Counted from the stretch's first letter, positions 47,983 to 56,815 are shown. The stretch is 64,000 nt of DNA from Chryseotalea sp. WA131a (GCA_025370075.1 CP073016.1:2232001-2296000), one strand, 5' to 3'. The notes: generated by a model from the sequence alone, not told the origin. Translations and numbers: made by a program.

Positions 47983-48112
47983 GCATAACGTTTGGCTTGC
48001 GGAAGGTGGGCAACTTAATACCTGCGCTTTGTCCCACACGCCAAGATAAATAAAGAACTACAAATTTCAATGACGCACAGTCCCGCCCACTTGCCGCAAG
48101 CTATTGTTGTGT
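47983..48112 (-). repeat. attC-like site of the 147-aa cassette
   Basis: Arms GGCTTGCGGAAGGTGGGC and GCCCACTTGCCGCAAGC. Right R box GTTGTGT. Confidence 0.85.
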
Positions 48113-48121
48113 GCCGTGCAT

Positions 48122-48565
48122 TTAGTCCACATGATTGTCGAGTTTCCATTTTTTATTCTCTCGTCTTTTTCTCCAGTCCCAATAGCTGTCGTACAATTTG
48201 TCGTGAAGCATTAAGTCGTCTGGTGCCTCAATATCGTCCGAGTTGTCTACAAGTTTTATCCCCTTCCATTTTTTAAAGTCGGTCTCCGGGTCGCTAACAC
48301 CGTCAATGTTTGATAGTAAGTCGAATACGACAAATGCGCATGAGTCGGCTATAACTTTCCTAAGTCCGCTTTTTAGATTGTCGTCTGACTTGATTGTGTT
48401 TAGAGATTCAATTTCCAATTCAGTCAGTCCGCCATTCGGTGGATAGCTTATTGAGTCCGCAGCTGAATGGTTTGTCAAACTGGTCGCTACGTTGTCGGCT
48501 GTCTCCTCAATTACTTTGTGTATCTGGAGAAATAAAACGTTCAAATTGTCGGTCGATACTTTCAT
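48122..48565 (-). CDS. Hypothetical acidic helical protein
   Basis: A 147-aa soluble acidic protein from the ATG at 48565, preferred because the upstream extension reads into the attC-like site at 48591. Helical N-terminus (LFLQIHKVIEETADNVATSL), a LTELEIESLNTIKSD segment, then an Asp/Trp-rich C-terminus (YDSYWDWRKRRENKKWKLDN). No family recognised; small acidic proteins like this in arrays are often immunity factors, which is only a guess here. Confidence 0.6.
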   Translation of the reverse strand: MKVSTDNLNVLFLQIHKVIEETADNVATSLTNHSAADSISYPPNGGLTELEIESLNTIKSDDNLKSGLRKVIADSCAFVVFDLLSNIDGVSDPETDFKKWKGIKLVDNSDDIEAPDDLMLHDKLYDSYWDWRKRRENKKWKLDNHVD

Positions 48566-48590
48566 GGTCAAATCTTGATTAATGCATGGC

Positions 48591-48722
48591 ACACAACGGT
48601 TCTCGGCTTGGCGATGTGGCGGATTTTTAGCACAAAAGTTCAATAGAATTACTACCGTTGAATCTTGTACAAATGTTTCATAGAAGCACTTCAGCCGCCA
48701 TATTGCCAAACCGATGTTGGTG
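48591..48722 (-). repeat. Divergent attC-like site of the YciI/DUF1569 cassette
   Basis: Arms TCGGCTTGGCGATGTGGCGG and CCGCCATATTGCCAAACCGA have no near relative in the window, and the loop lacks GTCCTGTCCC. Right R box GTTGGTG. Flanking ends TTGGTGGCAGGTGT and ACACTTGCCACCAA still pair. Confidence 0.8.
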
Positions 48723-48731
48723 GCAGGTGTT

Positions 48732-49022
48732 TTATTCGGTTATGAATGGTTTAAATCTTTGGTCGTACTTTGTTGGTGTAAATTCTGTAATTTCATAGTC
48801 AGCTATTTGATTTTTATAGAATGGGTCTTCTTTGATAATTTCCTGAACCTCAATGTCTGAAATGTTGTTTGCCAAAATAATTCCGCCAGTTCTTGGATTT
48901 TTACGCCCAGAAAATACAAATTTGTCAAGTGCATAATATTTTTCTAAAAAGTTAATATGCTCTTCAATATGCTTTTCAACTTCGTCAATTGTTGTTTTAT
49001 ATGTCAGTGATATTATGTACAT
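48732..49022 (-). CDS. YciI-like protein
   Basis: A 96-aa protein with the ferredoxin-like YciI pattern: strand MYIISLTYK, a His/Glu-rich helix with HINFLEKYY, SGRKNPRTGGIILAN (residues ~38-52), then VQEIIKEDPFYKNQIADYEITEFTP. YciI proteins are small putative enzymes of uncertain reaction. Second gene of a two-gene cassette, 28 nt after the DUF1569-like frame. Stop 9 nt from the attC. Confidence 0.8.
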   Translation of the reverse strand: MYIISLTYKTTIDEVEKHIEEHINFLEKYYALDKFVFSGRKNPRTGGIILANNISDIEVQEIIKEDPFYKNQIADYEITEFTPTKYDQRFKPFITE

Positions 49023-49050
49023 TTTTCTTGTTTTTATGCTCCAAATTGTC

Positions 49051-49344
49051 TTAAATGATGGTCAAAATGTTTCCATTTAAAAATTTCTTTTTTAGAAATC
49101 CGCCTATGATTTTTCCAATAAACATTCTTTTGGGAAAGTTTAGTCCCATTGCTGTTTCAAGTGAAATATTTACGTGAGCTAACATTTGAGCCACGTCCAT
49201 TTTCCCCCACTGTCTTTCGGCATTTGATTGAAGATTGTCCAACCTTTTTTGTATTCCGTTTACGCCTGTTTGGTTGTATAAATTGTTCACTTTTTTTTTG
49301 TCTGTCAGTTTGTTTGGGGACGGTTCTGATACACTTGCCACCAA
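49051..49344 (-). pseudogene. DUF1569-like protein, shortened
   Basis: A 97-codon frame with LYNQTGVNGIQKRLDNLQSNAERQWGKMDVAQMLAHVNISLETAMG, the DUF1569 N-terminal pattern (WGKM-x-V-x-QM-x-AH, part of the DinB-like four-helix fold). It stops after FLKKKFLNGN, roughly 50 residues short of family length. There is no ATG before the domain: the only upstream start is a TTG lying in the cassette end itself. Probably a truncated gene, or one translated from a non-standard start. Confidence 0.55.
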
Positions 49345-49468
49345 CGTTTAGCTTATTGCTGGCGGGCAATTAAAACCTGCGCCCTGTCCAACGAGATAAA
49401 GATAAATAAAGAACTACAAACTTCAATGACGCACAGTCCCGCCCGCTTGCAATAAGCTTTTGTTATGC
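49339..49468 (-). repeat. attC-like site of the 168-aa cassette, copy 2
   Basis: Near-identical to the site at 47224 (GACGCACAG instead of GACGTACTG in the loop). Confidence 0.86.
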
Positions 49469-49496
49469 ACAGTACCAATCCCTAAACTATTCTTCG

Positions 49497-50003
49497 TCAC
49501 AAAATCAATACTCGTAGTTTAGTCCGTCCCCTGATCTTTATCTTATTGCTTATCAACAATTTTGCAAGAAGTCCAACGCCAACAATAGATCCGCTCACCG
49601 CCATTGTGTTCCGGTTTAATTTTCCCGTATTGATGATGTCCAACGCCAGATAACCCGTCCCAGTTATAAATGATAGTTGAGCAATTTTATATCTTAACCA
49701 CCATTTTGTCTTTTCGTCAATGTAAAGGCATTTGATTTCAGAAACTTTAACCTCGTAGCCTTGAAATACGATAACACTGTCTTTGAAATCAATGATTTGT
49801 CCAGTAATTTTTAATCTCCGTCCCTTTACTTGAAAAGAAATAATATCGCCTTTTTCATAAAATACGTTCTTGTTCTTATTCTTTTTCTGTAGCATTAAAA
49901 AACTTCTCTGCTCAGTTCTCTTTACCTTTTTATCCGTCCGCTGTGAAAGAGCGCAAGTGATAAAAAGCAATGTCGCAAGTAATACAAGAAACGTCAATCT
50001 CAT
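49497..50003 (-). CDS. Exported small protein, copy 2
   Basis: Differs from the 168-aa protein at 47382 at four visible positions (FST/FIT, QKTN/QKKN, GDV/GDI, SII/SIV). The whole cassette 49339-50104 is a near copy of 47224-47989, separated by two other gene cassettes, so duplication was followed by some divergence and the reading frame stayed intact. Confidence 0.65.
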   Translation of the reverse strand: MRLTFLVLLATLLFITCALSQRTDKKVKRTEQRSFLMLQKKNKNKNVFYEKGDIISFQVKGRRLKITGQIIDFKDSVIVFQGYEVKVSEIKCLYIDEKTKWWLRYKIAQLSFITGTGYLALDIINTGKLNRNTMAVSGSIVGVGLLAKLLISNKIKIRGRTKLRVLIL

Positions 50004-50097
50004 TCTCCAAGGTTTAGGTGACCTTCAGATGATGCATTGTCGGCAAGAATAGTTGAATAGTAACACTGTCAATATCAAGGGACGTCCACGGTATTGT

Positions 50098-50592
50098 GCA
50101 TAACGGTTAGGCTTGCAGAAGGCGGGCAATTAAAAACCTGCGCCTTCTCCCACGTGATAAAATAAATGAAACGCACTGAACTTTCCTAACGCACACTCCG
50201 CCCGCTTTTCTGCAAGCCTGTGTTATGGCCAGTTTGCAACCGAGCTTAAGGTTCTAGTGTTGACCGGGCAAAACGAAAAATGTCCACCGATAAGTTTTGC
50301 GAGTCGTCCAGCGAAAGAATTAGGTCTTCCGCCAGAAAGTGTCGTTAAGAGTTGTCGCGCGAGAGTGGGTCGTCCGATTGCAAATGTTTCCGAGACGGGT
50401 CGTCAACGAGCAAAAGTGTCACCAAAGAAAAAGTTTAAAAAGGCGTCTTTGGTTTTTTAAATTTTCCGTCAGTCGGTTGAAGCAAAGTCCGCGCAATGTC
50501 GATGAATTGTCAGCGAGCAGAAAGTCAGCCGTCTATTAATTTGTCGTCACCGAAATTATGGAGTAGCACTCGTCCCGCAAATTGGCCATAAC
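50098..50592 (-). mobile_element. Gene-less cassette family D, copy 3
   Basis: attC-like site 50098-50228; plus-strand basic frame open to 50460 (ends KKKFKKASLVF) but with a shifted N-terminus. First of three D copies in tandem. Confidence 0.78.
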
Positions 50593-51085
50593 GTTTAGGC
50601 TTGCAGAAGGCGGGCAATTAAAAACCTACGCCTTCTCCCACGAGATAAAATAAATGAAACGCACTGAACTTTCCTAACGCACAGTCCGCCCGCTTTTCTG
50701 CAAGCCTGTGTTATGGCCAGTTTGCAACCGAGCTGAAGGTTTTAGTGTCGACCGTGCAAAAGGAAAAATATCCACCGATAAGTTTTCGAACAAGTCGTCT
50801 AGCGAAAGAATTTGGTCGTCCGCCAGAAAGTGTCGTTAAGAGTTGTCGCGCGCGAACGTGTCGTCCGATTGCAAATTTTTCCGAGTCGAGTCGTTAACGA
50901 GCAAAAAAAGTCCACAAAGAAAAAAGTTTAAACAAGTGCGGCTTTGATTTTTAAATTTCCGGTCAGTCGTTTGAAGAAAAGTCCGCGTAATGTTTATGAA
51001 TTGTCAACGAGCAGAAGTAAGTCGTCTACTAATTAGTCGTCAGCGAAATTGGGGACGCACCCTCGTCCCGCAAATTGGCCATAAC
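50586..51085 (-). mobile_element. Gene-less cassette family D, copy 4
   Basis: attC-like site 50586-50716; plus-strand frame broken by indels. Confidence 0.78.
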
Positions 51086-51581
51086 GGTTGGGCTTGCAGA
51101 ACGCGGGCAATTAAAAACCTGCGCCTTCTCCAACGTGATAAAATAAATGAAACGCAATGAACTTTCCTAACGCACAGTCCGCCCGCTTTTCTGCAAGCCT
51201 GTGTTATGGCCAGTTTGCAACCGAGCTTAGGGTTTTAATGTCGACCGCGCAAAAGAAAACATTGTCCACCGAGAAGTCTCGCGAGCAAGTCGTCCAGAGC
51301 AAGAGTTTTGGTCGTCCGCCAGAAAGAGTCGCTAAGAGTTGTCGCGCGAGAATGGGTCGTCCGATTGCTGCAAATGTTTCCGAGACGAGTCGTCAACGAG
51401 CAAAAGTGTCCGCAAGAAAAGAGTTGAAAAAGGCGTCTTTGATTTTTTAAAATTTCCGTCAGTCATTTGAAGCAAAGTCTGCGGAATGTTTATGAATTGT
51501 CAGCGAGCAGAAGTAAGCCGCCTACTAATTTGTCGTCACCGAAATTCTGGGTTCGCACTTGTCCCGCAAATTGGCCATAAC
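51079..51581 (-). mobile_element. Gene-less cassette family D, copy 5
   Basis: attC-like site 51079-51209; plus-strand basic frame open from 51239 to 51450 (MSTAQKKTLSTEKSREQVVQ...). Confidence 0.78.
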
Positions 51582-51704
51582 GCTAAAGTTTGCGCAGGGC
51601 GGGAAGTAAAAACCTGCGTCTTGTCCGCAAGATAAATGAACTAAAAAAACACGAAACCTGCAAGCCACACGTCCACCCCGCCTTGCGCAAACTTGTTGTT
51701 GGGC
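51575..51704 (-). repeat. attC-like site of the 148-aa cassette
   Basis: Arms AAAGTTTGCGCAGGGCGGG and CCCCGCCTTGCGCAAACTT (family E arms). Right R box GTTGGGC. Confidence 0.85.
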
Positions 51705-51717
51705 GTTCGTGCCTAAG

Positions 51718-52164
51718 TCACTTTCTCTTTTTCTGTCGTTTGTCCAAAGTCTTAAGAGCTTCGTCAGCCCGCTTTAAGTATTCAGTTTTCGATTGCTCGA
51801 AATCATCTTTAGTGAAGTTGGTCGCTCCATCGTCCAATTTCTGCTGATGTTTTCCAAAGTCCCTGTTCAAGTATTTTTTAATTTCCTCCATTGCTTTTAG
51901 TAGTCCGAAACGACTTTTCGTCCCATATTTTTTTGCCCACCAAGATTCAAAGATGTCAGTCGTCCAAAGCCTCTTGCTTTGCTCTCTTACAAGTCCTAAG
52001 CTTTTCAATTTTTCAGTCCCAGAAACAAACTCTTGATATGTGATTATTGCGTGGTTAATATAGTCGAACCACTTAATAATTTCCAACAAAGACGCTCCAT
52101 CGTCATCGCTTTGGGAAAGTTTGATTGACTCAAGTAATAAAGCGTCCGAGTGGTCAAATGTCAT
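51718..52164 (-). CDS. Hypothetical protein with winged-helix-like N-terminus
   Basis: A 148-aa soluble protein. Residues 1-75 (DALLLESIKLS ... ITYQEFVSGTEKLKSLGLVREQSKRLWTTDIF) have the helix-helix-strand spacing of a winged helix; the C-terminal part is a basic coiled helix ending KRQKKRK. Could bind nucleic acid, unproven. Cassette ends TTGGGCGTTCGTGC and GCATGACGCCCAA are the same as in the Fic and 161-aa protein cassettes. Confidence 0.6.
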   Translation of the reverse strand: MTFDHSDALLLESIKLSQSDDDGASLLEIIKWFDYINHAIITYQEFVSGTEKLKSLGLVREQSKRLWTTDIFESWWAKKYGTKSRFGLLKAMEEIKKYLNRDFGKHQQKLDDGATNFTKDDFEQSKTEYLKRADEALKTLDKRQKKRK

Positions 52165-52191
52165 TTGTCAATTTTTGTTGTCGAAGCATGA

Positions 52192-52515
52192 CGCCCAACG
52201 GCTACGTGTGGGCGCAGGTTGATAAAAACATTCACATCCCTCCCACGAAATAAATTAACTAAAGAAATTCAAACTTTCCAACAGCAAACCCCACAACTTG
52301 CGCCCACACAATGTTAGGGGCGGTTTCTCGTCTTCCCACGTGCGGGAGGAGCGCACTAGACCGTGGCTTCGTCAGGATGAACGGAGGACGCCAGAAGTCG
52401 TGATCGTTGATGAGTTTTTTTTCCTGCGAGGCCTGCGGGCCGCGCGGTCGGCCGTGCGGTGGGTTGCCACCTGCACATTTTCAAGAACGATCTTAATTCC
52501 CAAATCGCCCCTAAC
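52192..52515 (-). mobile_element. Gene-less cassette family B, copy 10
   Basis: attC-like site 52192-52319; CACATCCC subtype; T-tract of 8. Confidence 0.8.
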
Positions 52516-52639
52516 GTTTGGCTTGTGGCAGGCGGGCAAATAAAAACCTTCGTCCTGTCCACCGTGATAAAGATAAATAAAGAACTACAAACTTCAATGA
52601 CGCACAGACCCTCCCGCTTGCCACAAGCTTTTGTTGGGC
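52509..52639 (-). repeat. attC-like site of the 243-aa lipoprotein cassette
   Basis: Arms GGCTTGTGGCAGGCGGGC and CTCCCGCTTGCCACAAGC. Right R box GTTGGGC. Confidence 0.85.
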
Positions 52640-52651
52640 GCAGTTCCCGCA

Positions 52652-53383
52652 TCAGTACTCTACTCCATAGTATGGTCGCCAAAATTGAAATTCCCTTTGA
52701 CCTACAATTCTTGGGTGTAGTTTCTCCTCGATGATATTTTCAAAATATTCCTTTTGAATTCCTGATTCATCAAAAAAGGAAACTTTGTCTTTACACCCTA
52801 ATTTCAATTTCGCTGTGAAAGGCTCAATCCAATATTTGTCGATATCGTTCTTCGAAACTCTGAAGTCGTTAACATCTAACTCTGGTAAATCAATACATTG
52901 CCCAAAATAATAGCTTTTAGTAGTGTCTCGTTCCATAATGACAATTACGGATGGAAGAATGTCTTGCAAAAAAACACTATCCATTTCAGCGTTTTCGAGT
53001 TCCTTCAATGTGTTGTCATAACCATATGAAATTATCCGATCGGCTAAGATTTTTGTATAAACATGCCTTGGTCCGTCAGCAATGTCGTGAAATTGGTAAG
53101 TTATCCGGTTGTCCTTGGGAATTTTAAGATCGATTTTAATCTCTCTCGTGAATTGGGTCAATGCAATAGTCGAGTCATTTAAATCTCTCACTTGAAAGAA
53201 TGGGAAATTTAAAGTGTCCCCAACTAATTGTCCAACGCCCCTTCTGGAGAAAATATCAAAGTCCTTATAAAATTTTGAATCACGATAATTGTCGGCCTTT
53301 TTTGTTAGAAAGTACGCTGTAGTCTCCGAAGATCTCTCACTGCATGAAATTAAAATTAGAACAAATATTAAGTGCTTCTTCAT
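52652..53383 (-). CDS. Lipoprotein, unknown function
   Basis: A 243-aa protein from the ATG at 53383, which opens a lipoprotein signal (MKKHLIFVLILISC, lipobox Cys14). The mature part has alternating strands (LVGDTLNFPFFQVRDLNDSTIALT, ITYQFHDIADGPRHVYTKI). Upstream in-frame codons run into the attC and are ignored. No family recognised; periplasm-facing. Confidence 0.65.
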   Translation of the reverse strand: MKKHLIFVLILISCSERSSETTAYFLTKKADNYRDSKFYKDFDIFSRRGVGQLVGDTLNFPFFQVRDLNDSTIALTQFTREIKIDLKIPKDNRITYQFHDIADGPRHVYTKILADRIISYGYDNTLKELENAEMDSVFLQDILPSVIVIMERDTTKSYYFGQCIDLPELDVNDFRVSKNDIDKYWIEPFTAKLKLGCKDKVSFFDESGIQKEYFENIIEEKLHPRIVGQREFQFWRPYYGVEY

Positions 53384-53399
53384 TGTCCTTCGAAATTGC

Positions 53400-53530
53400 G
53401 CCCAACGTTTGGCTTGTGGCAGGCGGGCAAATAAAAACCTTCGCCCTGTCCCACGTGATAAAGATAAATAAAGGGCTACACACTTCAATGACGCACAGTC
53501 CCGCCCGCTTGCCACAAGCTTTTGTTGGCA
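53400..53530 (-). repeat. attC-like site of the Zn-ribbon-like cassette
   Basis: Arms GGCTTGTGGCAGGCGGGC and GCCCGCTTGCCACAAGC. Right R box GTTGGCA. Confidence 0.86.
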
Positions 53531-53544
53531 GCTGGCGGCCTTAC

Positions 53545-53871
53545 TCAAATCTTCTTCGTTGTCCCATATTCTTTCTTTATCATTTTAATGTGTCGCGCTA
53601 TTTCCGCCTTGTCCTTTGTTTCACCTGTCTCAACCACTCTTACAACGGTTCCCTTACATTTTATACACTTTCCAACGAAAACTAAGTCGTCCAATTTGTC
53701 TAGATAGATTTTGTAATTCTCTATTGTCGTGTTATGGGGTCTGCATTCTCCGCAAAAAGTCGTCTCAAGACAAAGATGAAGTTTGGAAAATTCGTCACCC
53801 ATTATAATTTCTACGTCCTCAATGTCGACTTCGATTTCGTCCAGTCGTTTTTTTCTTTCAATTCTCTTCAT
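53545..53871 (-). CDS. Small protein with two Cys pairs (zinc-ribbon-like)
   Basis: A 108-aa soluble protein from the ATG at 53871. After an acidic N-terminus (EIEVDIEDVEIIMGDEF) there are CGEC and, ~30 residues later, CIKC, suggesting a four-Cys zinc site, then a basic helical tail. The family is not recognised. Stop 14 nt from the attC. Confidence 0.65.
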   Translation of the reverse strand: MKRIERKKRLDEIEVDIEDVEIIMGDEFSKLHLCLETTFCGECRPHNTTIENYKIYLDKLDDLVFVGKCIKCKGTVVRVVETGETKDKAEIARHIKMIKKEYGTTKKI

Positions 53872-53903
53872 TGTCCAGAGTGTCGTGTCATTAGGCCGCT
53901 TGC

Positions 53904-54268
53904 TGCCAACGGCCAAGTTTATGACGGCTGCGGTCTTCGGAGCGCGTCCCTGTCGCACGTGGCAGAGCTAAATTAAGAAAAACAAACCGAATAACCGCAC
54001 CAACCCCGCAGCTGGCATAAACTTTTTGTTATGCGAACAGCCCCAGAAACTGTTCAGGGGCCGAAAAACCGTCCAACGTGCCGGGTGCGCCTACGTCCCT
54101 GTCCCGGAGCGGTGAAGCGTGGCGCGGTGAAGAAATTGTCGACCGCGTCACCGTCCCCACGCAATGCTGAACCAATTTGAAAAGCTGCAAAACAAATAAG
54201 CAAAGGCGCGGGATGAATTTCATTTTGCGGTTTCAAAATCCTGCGCGTTCGCGGGGCTTGCGCATAAC
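53904..54268 (-). mobile_element. Gene-less cassette family A, copy 20
   Basis: attC-like site 53904-54034 (GGCCAAGTTTATG); body with the CGTGCCGGG subtype and intact 64-codon frame. Confidence 0.8.
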
Positions 54269-54561
54269 GCTAAAGTTTGCGTCAGGGCGGGAGGTAAACA
54301 CCTGCGTCATCTCCCACGTGCTAAAAGAACTAAATAACCACCAACTTTGCAAGCCACACGTCCGCCCCGCCTGGCGCAAACTTATTGTTATGGGCTGCAC
54401 TCCCACGTCACGCTCAACGAAGTGCGGCACCATGCCGTCCTGCGTCAAACGCGTCCACAACGTGCTGCATTCGTCCTGTCAACGAAGAGCGAACGTAAAC
54501 GTCAAACGAAAAACTTTCAACCAAGTGAAGTCCAACAAGGAAAAACCTAGTTGCCCATAAC
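54262..54561 (-). mobile_element. Gene-less cassette family E, copy 2
   Basis: attC-like site 54262-54393. The body is ~80% alike to copy 1 by eye, the remnant GTAAACGTCAAACGAAAAAC being shared; no ORF. Confidence 0.75.
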
Positions 54562-54920
54562 GGCCAAGTTTGTGACGGCTGCGGTCATCGGAGCGCGTCC
54601 CTGTCGCACGTGGCAGAGCTAAATTAAGAAAAACAAACCGAATAACCGCACCACACCCGCAGCTGGCATAAACTTTTTGTTATGCGAACAGCCCCAGAAA
54701 CTGTTCAGGGGACGAAAAACCGTCCAACGTGCCGGGTGCGCCTGCGTCCCTGTCCCGGAGCGGTGAAGCGTGGCGCGGTGAAGAAAATTGCCGACCTCGT
54801 CACCGTCCCCACGCAATGGTGAACCAATTTGAAAAGCTGCAAAAGAAATAAGCAAAGGCGCGGGATGAATTTCATTTTGCGGTTTCAAAATCCTGCGCGT
54901 TCGCGGGGCTTGCGCATAAC
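54555..54920 (-). mobile_element. Gene-less cassette family A, copy 21
   Basis: attC-like site 54555-54685; an inserted base at GAAGAAAATTGCC shifts the minus frame. Confidence 0.8.
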
Positions 54921-55044
54921 GTTTAGCTAAATGCAGTTGCGGGATTTTGAAACTGCGCCTTGTCCCACGTTGCTGTGCTAAATTAGTTGATTGCACTCAA
55001 ATGGCAACACGTCACCCCGCAATTGCATTTAGCTTTTGTTAGCA
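54914..55044 (-). repeat. attC-like site of the CarbopepD_reg-like cassette
   Basis: Arms AGCTAAATGCAGTTGCGGG and CCCGCAATTGCATTTAGCT. Right R box GTTAGCA. Closes cassette 54921-56670, ends TTAGCAACAGTGCC and GGCATTGTTGCTAA, shared with the 6-kb cassette. Confidence 0.85.
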
Positions 55045-55154
55045 ACAGTGCCATTTTTTCGTCCCTCGTTTTAAGGTTAGCGTCCCGCGTTGTCGGCACG
55101 TCACGCGGCAGGTTGTGATGTCGAACCTAATTTGTCGGTGAACCCTAAGAGCGC

Positions 55155-55310
55155 AGGGGGCAACCAAACCCAAACTTTCGGTTTACTCTTACTAATCCGT
55201 CAAGTATTGGTGGGTGGGCGCGGCACTTATGCCTAAGCTTTGGTTTTGCGGGTGGAATTGTGCGGGCTTTGGCGTGTGTGCCGCTAGGGTCGGCCAATTT
55301 GTCGGGTGAA
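55155..55310. repeat. Conserved leader of the 21-bp repeat module, copy 2
   Basis: Shares TTTCGGTTTACTCTTACTA with copy 1, and AAGCTTTGGT and GTGTGCCGCTAGGGTCGGCC with copy 3. No ORF. Confidence 0.65.
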
Positions 55311-55350
55311 CCCTATTCAAATTCTGTCCTTTCGTCATTTAACCTGCAAG

Positions 55351-55518
55351 AATCTCTTTTACATACGCTCCATTTCTTTTTACAAAAGCTTCAATTCCTT
55401 TGACAGAAGCTCCAAATCCTTTTACATATGCTCCAATTCTTTTGACAGAAGCTCCAAGTCTTTTTACGTATGCTAACATTCTTTTGACAGATGCTCTAAT
55501 TCTTTTGACAGGTGGGAG
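55351..55518. repeat. 21-bp tandem repeats, copy 2
   Basis: Eight units of 21 bp built on GCTCCAATTCTTTTGACAGAA. Both strands stay open as heptads (minus: GASVKRI GAYVKGF GASVKGI; plus: APNPFTY APILLTE), as expected for any 21-bp repeat without stops. Confidence 0.78.
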
Positions 55519-55554
55519 AACACTAAATACGCATGCTCTATTCACAAAACAGGT

Positions 55555-55577
55555 CGGGAGGTTTCTAAACCGTCCCG
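55555..55577 (-). terminator. Hairpin terminator of the CarbopepD_reg-like gene
   Basis: CGGGAGGTTT pairs with AAACCGTCCCG, followed on the minus strand by CTGTTTTGTG; 65 nt past the stop at 55642. Confidence 0.6.
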
Positions 55578-55641
55578 CTGTTTTCTAAATTCACCTGCTA
55601 ACTTCGCAAAGCAGGTCGCTATTATCTTAGGCGGTGGTTGG

Positions 55642-56505
55642 TCATACTTTAGGATAGTATGACAATTTAACGTTGAAACCTATTGGCCCACCTCTTGGAG
55701 TCCACCACTTTCCTTGACTCGCAAGTCGAAAATAAATTTTTCCGGTATACGGAAAAGAAGAAGAGAATCTAATCTTAGAATTCTTTAAATTATAATCTAT
55801 CCATTCCAAGGTGATCACAAAATCCGATTCTGTGTATAGTTTATAAGCAGTGAGATCAGTCCTAACCCAACCTCTTCGGTTGGGAACTGATAAGATAACT
55901 CTGTCCCTCAACATTGGAACATCAGGCAATTTCTTGTTGTCTAGTTTATAGATGTTTAAACGCATTATAATAGTATCATCTGGAACAGAAGATGCTACGA
56001 AAAAACTAAATTCCTCTAGACTCGCGATAGTGTTTTCTCTAGCTTTAACGTTTACCCCGATACCAATTTCCGAACCTAAATATTTGTAACTTGGAAATCC
56101 CGCTGTTAATCTTGTTGACTCTGTTCTACTTCCTTCCAAAACTATTTTTGTTTTCTTAGTTTTAACAACCACCTCCTTCAAAACTAAAATCTTTTCCTTC
56201 ATCTTAATTACACCCGAGTTTTTATCAATTTGGCTTATAAGAGAATCCAAAACATATTCATTCGTTTCATACCCTATACAGGAAAACATGATTCGCTCTT
56301 TTGCATAAAAACCTGAAATATCAATTGCAAACAACCCTTGAGCGTTAGAAACTGTCCCTATATTTTTGTTAACGATTCCAATATTAACAAAAGCGACTGG
56401 CATTCCATTTTCTGAGATTACCTTACCTTTAACTTTCAGTATATTACTTTGTGCGTTTGCATTAATAAGGAAGAATGAAAGAGCTGAAATTATTATAAGT
56501 CTCAT
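55642..56505 (-). CDS. Secreted CarbopepD_reg-like protein
   Basis: A 287-aa protein with a signal peptide (residues 1-18, NANAQ) and a carboxypeptidase regulatory-like beta sandwich (KVKGKVISENGMPVAFVNIGI ... IMFSCIGYETNEY, residues ~24-85), followed by a ~190-aa beta-rich region (EIGIGVNVKARENTIASLEEFSFFV...). Related in build to the 428-aa protein at 22315, but shorter. Likely periplasmic or outer-membrane-associated. Leader 56506-56664 has no gene. Confidence 0.78.
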   Translation of the reverse strand: MRLIIISALSFFLINANAQSNILKVKGKVISENGMPVAFVNIGIVNKNIGTVSNAQGLFAIDISGFYAKERIMFSCIGYETNEYVLDSLISQIDKNSGVIKMKEKILVLKEVVVKTKKTKIVLEGSRTESTRLTAGFPSYKYLGSEIGIGVNVKARENTIASLEEFSFFVASSVPDDTIIMRLNIYKLDNKKLPDVPMLRDRVILSVPNRRGWVRTDLTAYKLYTESDFVITLEWIDYNLKNSKIRFSSSFPYTGKIYFRLASQGKWWTPRGGPIGFNVKLSYYPKV

Positions 56506-56664
56506 AAGTTAGTTTAAAATGAATAATTCTATAATTGGTTGCCGCGCAGTGGCAAATCCTTTCTTTCTCTTTGGCAGTTCTTCAATGGTTGTGTTGATTG
56601 TCATTTGGTCGTTATTTCTTTATTTGGCTAGTGCTTCCAATGACGGGGTCTCCTCAGGCATTGT

Positions 56665-56794
56665 TGCTAACGTGAGTATTTGCGTTCGAGCGGGGCCTCC
56701 GAAGCCACGCCTTGTCCCCGACACCGAACGCAATAAAGATACGAAAACGTTGGATTACGCGTCAACCCCGCTTGACGCAAATACATTGTTGTGT
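56665..56794 (-). repeat. attC-like site of the 230-aa cassette
   Basis: GAGTATTTGCGTTCGAGCGGGG arm family. Right R box GTTGTGT. Confidence 0.86.
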
Positions 56795-56815
56795 GGCGTT
56801 TGCTCCTCCCGCCCT

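Noticed and set aside
55339..55545. Heptad-repeat protein MNRACVFSVLPPVKRIRASV... from the 21-bp repeats
   Set aside because: All frames of a stop-free 21-bp repeat look like heptads; the three copies favour different frames and strands and lack good starts.
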